From NCBI GenBank assembly GCA_036881885.1, contig JBAJNL010000003.1, forward strand, positions 1-55,031: 55,031 nucleotides of DNA. Direction: 5' to 3'. The position numbers were made by a program, and so were the translations under genes. Below, piece by piece: positions 50,606 through 55,031 of this stretch. Under the pieces are notes generated by a model. It saw only the letters and a program-made list of their open reading frames with translations. It was not told where the DNA came from and ran no database searches. The first letter of the stretch is position 1, and every line of letters begins with the position of its first letter. Source of the stretch: JBAJNL01 sp036881885 (GTDB lineage Bacteria; Pseudomonadota; Alphaproteobacteria; Holosporales; Hepatobacteraceae).

Positions 50606-51837
50606 CGCACAGAGCTGACAAAAAAGGTGCACACAAAGGCCAGCAAAAGCGCCACAGGCACAACAGCTAGGCTGAACATAAAATCTTCTTTTTGCGGCAC
50701 GCCGCCTGCTTTAAGGCGCCACTCAAGCAAGTTGCCCACAAGCGGCTGCATCACCACACCGCTAAGCATGCAAATCATGTTGTGCAAACCACTGGCTGTG
50801 CCTGCAATACGCTGGGGGTTCAGCTGTGTAATCAGCGGAAAAGCCATCACCTGTGGCGCAATCGCAAGGCCAATGGCCAACATCAAAGCAAACAGCGCAT
50901 AGTAAGGCATCGACCAACCCGACAGCAAAAGCAGGAAGAGTGTCACACCTAAACTGCTTGAGGCAAAAAAGCACAACCGATAGCTTTTAAACCAACCCAG
51001 CACCATTGAACTGAGCGGCGCCCCAACACCCAAACCAATATAGATAAGAGACACCAAAAAAGCAGCATCGGTTGTTGTGACACCATACATCGCCACCAAA
51101 CAGGATGGTCCCCAAAGATCACAAAACGTGGCTAAGGGCACATACATCAAAACACCATAAAGCCCAATGACCCATGTTTGTTTTTTACACAGCAACATTT
51201 TAAGATCTTGCAGCAAAGAGGTTTTGGGTTGCTCTGCCGCCGCTTGTGTTTTGGGTGTTTGCTTAACGAAAATAAAGCTGGCCACAAAAAGCCCCACGAC
51301 CATAAAGACCAAAATCATCATCACAAAACGCCAGCCCCAAAGACCAACACCCGCGGCCAAAGGCGCACCGCCTCCCACAGCTCCCATGGTGCCCAAAAAA
51401 ACGCTTAAACCGGTTAAAAGTGCCATTTGACGTGGCTTAAAGTAAGTTGTGGCAATCTTAATACATGCCAAAAAGCTGGCGGCCGAGCCAATGCCAATTA
51501 AAAGGCGCCCCAGATAAACAAGCCACAAAAAAGGTGACATAAAGCACAATGCGCCCACAAAGCACAAGGCGACAAAGGCCAGCAAAACACGCCTGGCCCC
51601 CAAGATATCAAGCAACGACCCTGCCGGCACCTGGAAGAAGGCGTAGCCATAATAGTAAAAAGATGCCAACAAGCCAAAACCCGCTGCATCAAGGCTAAGT
51701 GTCTGCATCAGCTCGCCGGCCATCACACTGGGCGACACACGCAGCGCAAACTGGTAGGCATAAAACAACGCACCACAGCCCCAAGCAAGCCAGGCAAAAA
51801 GCCCAACACTAGACTGACGAGTAACCGTTTGTGACAT
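50587..51837 (-). CDS. MFS transporter
   Basis: 416 residues from the ATG at 51837; an earlier in-frame ATG at 51906 would add 23 polar residues and cannot be excluded. Twelve membrane segments. TM1 carries FYAYQFALRVSPSVMAGEL, followed by YYYGYAFFQVPAGSLLDILGARRVLL, the MFS motif A region (G-x-LaDr-x-G-x-r/k-x-x-l). There is a central cytoplasmic loop KQTPKTQAAAEQPKTS. The R-x-x-PSV opening is shared with anion/sugar-phosphate-type carriers common in intracellular Gammaproteobacteria and Alphaproteobacteria; the substrate is unknown. It lies downstream of the PAP2 gene and is probably co-transcribed. Confidence 0.85.
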   Translation of the reverse strand: MSQTVTRQSSVGLFAWLAWGCGALFYAYQFALRVSPSVMAGELMQTLSLDAAGFGLLASFYYYGYAFFQVPAGSLLDILGARRVLLAFVALCFVGALCFMSPFLWLVYLGRLLIGIGSAASFLACIKIATTYFKPRQMALLTGLSVFLGTMGAVGGGAPLAAGVGLWGWRFVMMILVFMVVGLFVASFIFVKQTPKTQAAAEQPKTSLLQDLKMLLCKKQTWVIGLYGVLMYVPLATFCDLWGPSCLVAMYGVTTTDAAFLVSLIYIGLGVGAPLSSMVLGWFKSYRLCFFASSSLGVTLFLLLLSGWSMPYYALFALMLAIGLAIAPQVMAFPLITQLNPQRIAGTASGLHNMICMLSGVVMQPLVGNLLEWRLKAGGVPQKEDFMFSLAVVPVALLLAFVCTFFVSSVRHETSA

Positions 51838-51958
51838 ATGATCTACACTTATTTCAGACACTTTTCTTATCTTTCTCTGGATAGGATACGCTTCATTTTT
51901 ATCCATATCATTGATCAAATCAAGTATTTGAGCAAGGGCACCCCCACAAGGGTGTTTT

Positions 51959-52738
51959 CTAGAAAAACCTTTTAAAAGAAGCAGATATGAGCAAAGGCAA
52001 AAACCCAACGGCTGCCCATGGTGCAAAAAAGACCGCTTCTTCAACCCAGATTTGCTGCAAAGCACCGCTTGCAAAACGCGCTAGCACAATGCCCAACAAC
52101 AAAAAACCTGCGGCACCGATAGACTTAAACGGCGGACCGCTGATTTCAATTGGGTTAAACAAATTGGCAACAGAAAAACCACAAAGGATGTAAAAGGCAA
52201 TCCAGACATGCGCTGCAATGTGCGCCCAATAAAAAAGCCCCGCCATGACCAGCGCACACACCAAAGACAGCACAATGCCCGCAACCTTAAGCGAATCATG
52301 ACACCACCTGTGTTGCAAAAGCATCTGGTACCCTTTTACAAAACACGCAGCCGTTAAAATCCCAAACAACAGATCTGTGGGCGTTTGAAGATTTTGCCAC
52401 CAAAGTGACCACCCAACCAGCCCCACAAAAAGAAACAACACTGTTTTCAACCAAAGCTGTGAGACACACCTGATCAGCCACCCAAAAACCAAAGTCACGC
52501 CAACAAAATGGCCACTGGGAAAAACGTACAAAGGCGCAGGATACGAAAGATCTTTGATGTCAATAAAGGCAGCTAAGAAGCTTAACGTTACAAGACCGGT
52601 TAAAACAATTAAGGTCACGTCAGCAAACGACCGACGCCACGGCGTCATCAGCCCAAAGGCAACGAAAGGCAACAAAAAACTTTCACGCGCCAAAACGGCC
52701 AAAGTGTGTGTTGCAATGTCAAGCACAGGCTGCGTCAT
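51959..52738 (-). CDS. PAP2-type membrane phosphatase-like protein
   Basis: 259 residues from the in-frame start at 52738 (MTQPVLDIATHTLAVL). About eight membrane segments. The PAP2 motif-2 PSGHFVG occurs in APLYVFPSGHFVGVTLVFG, and motif 3 may be degenerate (TPTDLLFGILTAACF, where SRxxxxxHxxxD is expected). The active-site Arg/His pair of motif 3 is not clear, so catalysis is uncertain. Family members dephosphorylate undecaprenyl pyrophosphate or phosphatidic acid. Confidence 0.65.
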   Translation of the reverse strand: MTQPVLDIATHTLAVLARESFLLPFVAFGLMTPWRRSFADVTLIVLTGLVTLSFLAAFIDIKDLSYPAPLYVFPSGHFVGVTLVFGWLIRCVSQLWLKTVLFLFVGLVGWSLWWQNLQTPTDLLFGILTAACFVKGYQMLLQHRWCHDSLKVAGIVLSLVCALVMAGLFYWAHIAAHVWIAFYILCGFSVANLFNPIEISGPPFKSIGAAGFLLLGIVLARFASGALQQIWVEEAVFFAPWAAVGFLPLLISASFKRFF

Positions 52739-52862
52739 GTCATGACCATGCCACGACCCCACAAGAAGCGCAAGTTTTTATCCTGCACAGCACAAAGACA
52801 ATCTTCAAAAACCATTCTGGCATTTTCTTTGCTTTGCTCACCTGAATAAAACAGAGACACCT

Positions 52863-53963
52863 ATGACGCGTTTCATCACAAGATTTTTCTTTCTTTTGAT
52901 CTTTTTGTATAGCTCCCCCGCTGTGCCGCACGGAATGTTAATGAGACCGCCTATCCCAACGCCACCTGCGCTTGTGACAAAGGTTGAGGCTTCAGTCAAC
53001 AAGGCCTTGCGTTTTACATGGGGCAAAGCAGAAGCCTTTAAAAAGTTAATGAAAACCTGGGTGCAACAGCCTGCAAGCGATGCCCTGCATGCGGCCAAGA
53101 ACGAAGTGTATAAAGTCAAAAAGGTTGCTCAAACACCCCTTAACAAGCTTGCGAAAGCAGCCCCTACAACAGTGGCAAAAGCAAAAGGCGCGGCCGCAGG
53201 TGCCATGACAACCCTTATCACAATTGCCGTGTGCGCTGTTGTGGGTGGCGAACTGGTTACATATGTCTCAGAACTAACAGTCAGTGTGCTGACCGCCCAA
53301 ATGCTGTGGAATACAAGCAAAGAAATGCATGCTGCCTTCTTACAAGCCAAGAAAGCAGGCGCCGGCATTCAGCTTGCGAAAAGAATGGAGCAGCTGGGTG
53401 CAGTCATCAAAAAAATGGTGCCCCATGGTGCCAAAATGCCTGAAGTCAGAACCACCATCAAGATGCCAAAGAGTTGGCAAAAAGGTAAAATGAACGCAGA
53501 ACAATTCATCGCGTTCCTTAAAAAAGCTGCCAGCACGGGGCAACGTGCCATTGAATCAGGCGCCAAACATGCGCAAAGTGCACACAAACATCTGCGAGAC
53601 AAGCATCCACAAGCCATGGCAGCTGTCGAAGGATTTGCCGAGGGCGCCAACACAACACTGACACTCAGCTATTTGGGAGGGTTCGTGCAGATAGGACCAG
53701 AAGTGTTCCCCATCTGCCAAGGCATCAAAAGTGCTGGCAACATCACAGGCGCATCGAGTCGCCTTGCAAGTAACGCCATCGAACTGCGTGGAAGCGCGAC
53801 CGCTGGCGGCAAAGCAGTCGCTTTAAGCAATGCTGGCATAGAGGCTGCAGGCTTGGTACTTGGATGGGAGGGCCCTTACAGCACAACAGAAGTCCAAAAG
53901 ACCGTGTTTGATTTGAACAGCACGATGCAAGAGCTCTCAAAAAAGATCCAAAGCTCAAAATAG
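52863..53963 (+). CDS. Exported protein with two hydrophobic GAxxG-TL-VGP modules (tandem paralogue 1)
   Basis: 366 residues. Signal peptide FITRFFFLLIFLYSSPAVP. Residues about 100-150 hold module 1 (KGAAAGAMTTLITIAVCAVVGGELVTYVSELTVSVLTA). Residues about 258-300 hold module 2 (EGFAEGANTTLTLSYLGGFVQIGPEVFPICQGIKSAG), preceded by RDKHPQAMA. Between them lie basic amphipathic helices (KSWQKGKMNAEQFIAFLKKAAS). Both modules look like membrane hairpins. The same pattern occurs twice in the next gene, with KKHPKTTVALGAAAGSAATLT matching the second module best. No family was recognised. It could be a membrane-inserting effector or envelope protein. Confidence 0.65.
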   Translation: MTRFITRFFFLLIFLYSSPAVPHGMLMRPPIPTPPALVTKVEASVNKALRFTWGKAEAFKKLMKTWVQQPASDALHAAKNEVYKVKKVAQTPLNKLAKAAPTTVAKAKGAAAGAMTTLITIAVCAVVGGELVTYVSELTVSVLTAQMLWNTSKEMHAAFLQAKKAGAGIQLAKRMEQLGAVIKKMVPHGAKMPEVRTTIKMPKSWQKGKMNAEQFIAFLKKAASTGQRAIESGAKHAQSAHKHLRDKHPQAMAAVEGFAEGANTTLTLSYLGGFVQIGPEVFPICQGIKSAGNITGASSRLASNAIELRGSATAGGKAVALSNAGIEAAGLVLGWEGPYSTTEVQKTVFDLNSTMQELSKKIQSSK

Positions 53964-53997
53964 CATTACCCCTCTTTTAAAACGGGCACATTGGCTT

Positions 53998-54996
53998 GTG
54001 CTTGCTTGTCTTTTTCATCATACCGCCTGGGCACAAGAGTCACATCATGTGGTGCCAATGCCGGATATACCTTCAACAAACGCACCCAAAGCAGGCTTAT
54101 TTGAGGCAGCCAAAGAAAAAGCACTACACCTTGTTGAAAGAAAAGCCAAAGAATACAAAGATACCTGCAAAGCTGAGCTTAAAAAAAGAGCGCTAACCCA
54201 AGCAAAGCAATACGTGAAAGCTGTCGCAGAAGAAGCTGAAAAACAACAAAAAGAGACAGCGCGTGCAGTACAAAAACATCATGCCGACAACGCCGACACC
54301 ATGGCAGCCAAAAAAGGCGCCGCTGCGGGTGCAACGGTCACGCTGTGCGCCATTGCAGGCTGTGCAAGCGTTGGCCCGCACGTTATTCCTTTTGTCACAA
54401 CACTGACCACAGGCATTAAAACCGCAAGCGTTTTGTACAAATCTTTTCAAAAGGTCAAGGGCTTTTTAAATGAAAAACAAGCTTTGACCTGGCTTAAAAA
54501 AGCCATCGGCAAACTTAAGTCAGACCCCTCTTTTAGGGAAGAAACACTGCCCTCTTTTACCGTGACACTGCCAGAGAAACTTGCGAAAAGTTTGCACCAA
54601 TCTGAAAGAAAGGTTTGCGAAAAAACGGATGAAGAAGGCGCCGTTGCAGCATTTTGTAAAAAACATCCCAAAACCACAGTGGCTTTAGGGGCTGCCGCTG
54701 GTAGCGCTGCCACACTGACCGCGGTGGCCGCTTATATGAGCATCGGTCCCTATGTGCTGCCCATCTCGGCAAGCGTTATGGCCGCGCATACTGCTTTCAC
54801 CAAAGCCGAAAAAATAGGCAAACATGTTTTGGCACTCCCCACTTATATACGCCACCTGAAAAACGTTATGTGGGCTGTACAAACCACAAGCGACATTCAC
54901 CAAAGCTTTAAAGAATTTAAGGGTGCGCTTTCAAACCCAAAAGAGGCGCTAAAACAAAGCCTTGGCATGAAAGAGGCGACCAAAAAAGGCGTGTGA
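53998..54996 (+). CDS. Exported protein with two hydrophobic GAxxG-TL-VGP modules (tandem paralogue 2)
   Basis: 332 residues from GTG 53998. The frame is open upstream, and an ATT at 53965 would give TPLLKRAHWLVLACLFHHTAWA, a much better signal peptide than the GTG start provides. The N-terminal third is a Lys/Glu/Ala helical region (KEKALHLVERKAKEYKDTCKAELKKRALTQAKQYVKAVAEEAEKQQKE written in part: AKEYKDTCKAELKKRALTQA). Module 1: KKGAAAGATVTLCAIAGCASVGPHVIPFVTTL. Module 2: LGAAAGSAATLTAVAAYMSIGPYVLPISASVM. It is paralogous to the gene before it and follows after 34 bp, so it is probably the same operon. Function unknown. Confidence 0.65.
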   Translation: MLACLFHHTAWAQESHHVVPMPDIPSTNAPKAGLFEAAKEKALHLVERKAKEYKDTCKAELKKRALTQAKQYVKAVAEEAEKQQKETARAVQKHHADNADTMAAKKGAAAGATVTLCAIAGCASVGPHVIPFVTTLTTGIKTASVLYKSFQKVKGFLNEKQALTWLKKAIGKLKSDPSFREETLPSFTVTLPEKLAKSLHQSERKVCEKTDEEGAVAAFCKKHPKTTVALGAAAGSAATLTAVAAYMSIGPYVLPISASVMAAHTAFTKAEKIGKHVLALPTYIRHLKNVMWAVQTTSDIHQSFKEFKGALSNPKEALKQSLGMKEATKKGV

Positions 54997-55031
54997 CCCC
55001 TTAGGGTTTTTCTTTCACCTTAAGAGATATA

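Overview
The window reads as chromosomal DNA of an alphaproteobacterium, most likely an obligate or facultative intracellular one of the Holosporales/Rickettsiales kind. This is inferred from the gene set: rsmG-parA-parB, tolQRA, a short class I NrdA without an ATP cone, an adrenodoxin-type ferredoxin and a DAACS carboxylate carrier. These are mixed with exported proteins that carry eukaryotic-type domains (F-box plus leucine-rich repeats, octotricopeptide repeats plus a RAP domain). No transposase, phage module, rRNA or CRISPR array was seen. The assignment is by domain logic only and was not checked by alignment.

Layout. 1-0.8 kb: the end of grpE and a Dps ferritin. 0.86-5.4 kb: three exported proteins (OPR-RAP protein, a small unknown, an LRR protein). 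5.6-16.3 kb: housekeeping block with parB, parA, rsmG, a PAS pseudo-kinase, a ferredoxin/flavodoxin-NADP reductase, fabF, ferredoxin, a DAACS symporter and an alaX-regulator pair. 16.4-23.8 kb: MscS channel, secreted GH18 chitinase, an exported phosphoribosyltransferase and nrdA. 24-38.4 kb: accessory zone with tRNA-Lys, a decayed ABC-F gene, an alpha/beta hydrolase, a lipoprotein plus exported metallo-beta-lactamase-fold operon with a truncated paralogue, a secreted F-box/LRR protein, basic secreted proteins, an exported flavoprotein, tRNA-Leu, a DksA-like protein and two genes each broken by one in-frame stop. 38.5-52.7 kb: housekeeping again, with ychF, a CorC/CNNM protein behind a 32-codon leader ORF, an outer membrane barrel, gpsA-tsaD-mutY-tolA-tolR-tolQ, a MotA/TolQ-like protein with an M23 endopeptidase, and a PAP2-MFS pair. 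52.8-55 kb: two tandem exported paralogues of unknown function.

Two themes stand out. First, a bipartite family of short hairpin repeats (about 11 loci, all intergenic) has near-constant outer arms, while the inner stem changes sequence and in most copies stays self-complementary. Second, the exported proteins share short motifs just after the signal peptide or in linkers. One is PLA[SA]AAPQ, at identical residue numbers in two neighbouring proteins. The other is KRP..D.LPNQ..[ST]K[KR].R, which has the form of a bipartite nuclear localisation signal, in the OPR-RAP protein and the MBL-fold protein. Together with the F-box/LRR, chitinase and RNA-binding-repeat proteins, this suggests a host-directed effector repertoire dispersed among core genes.
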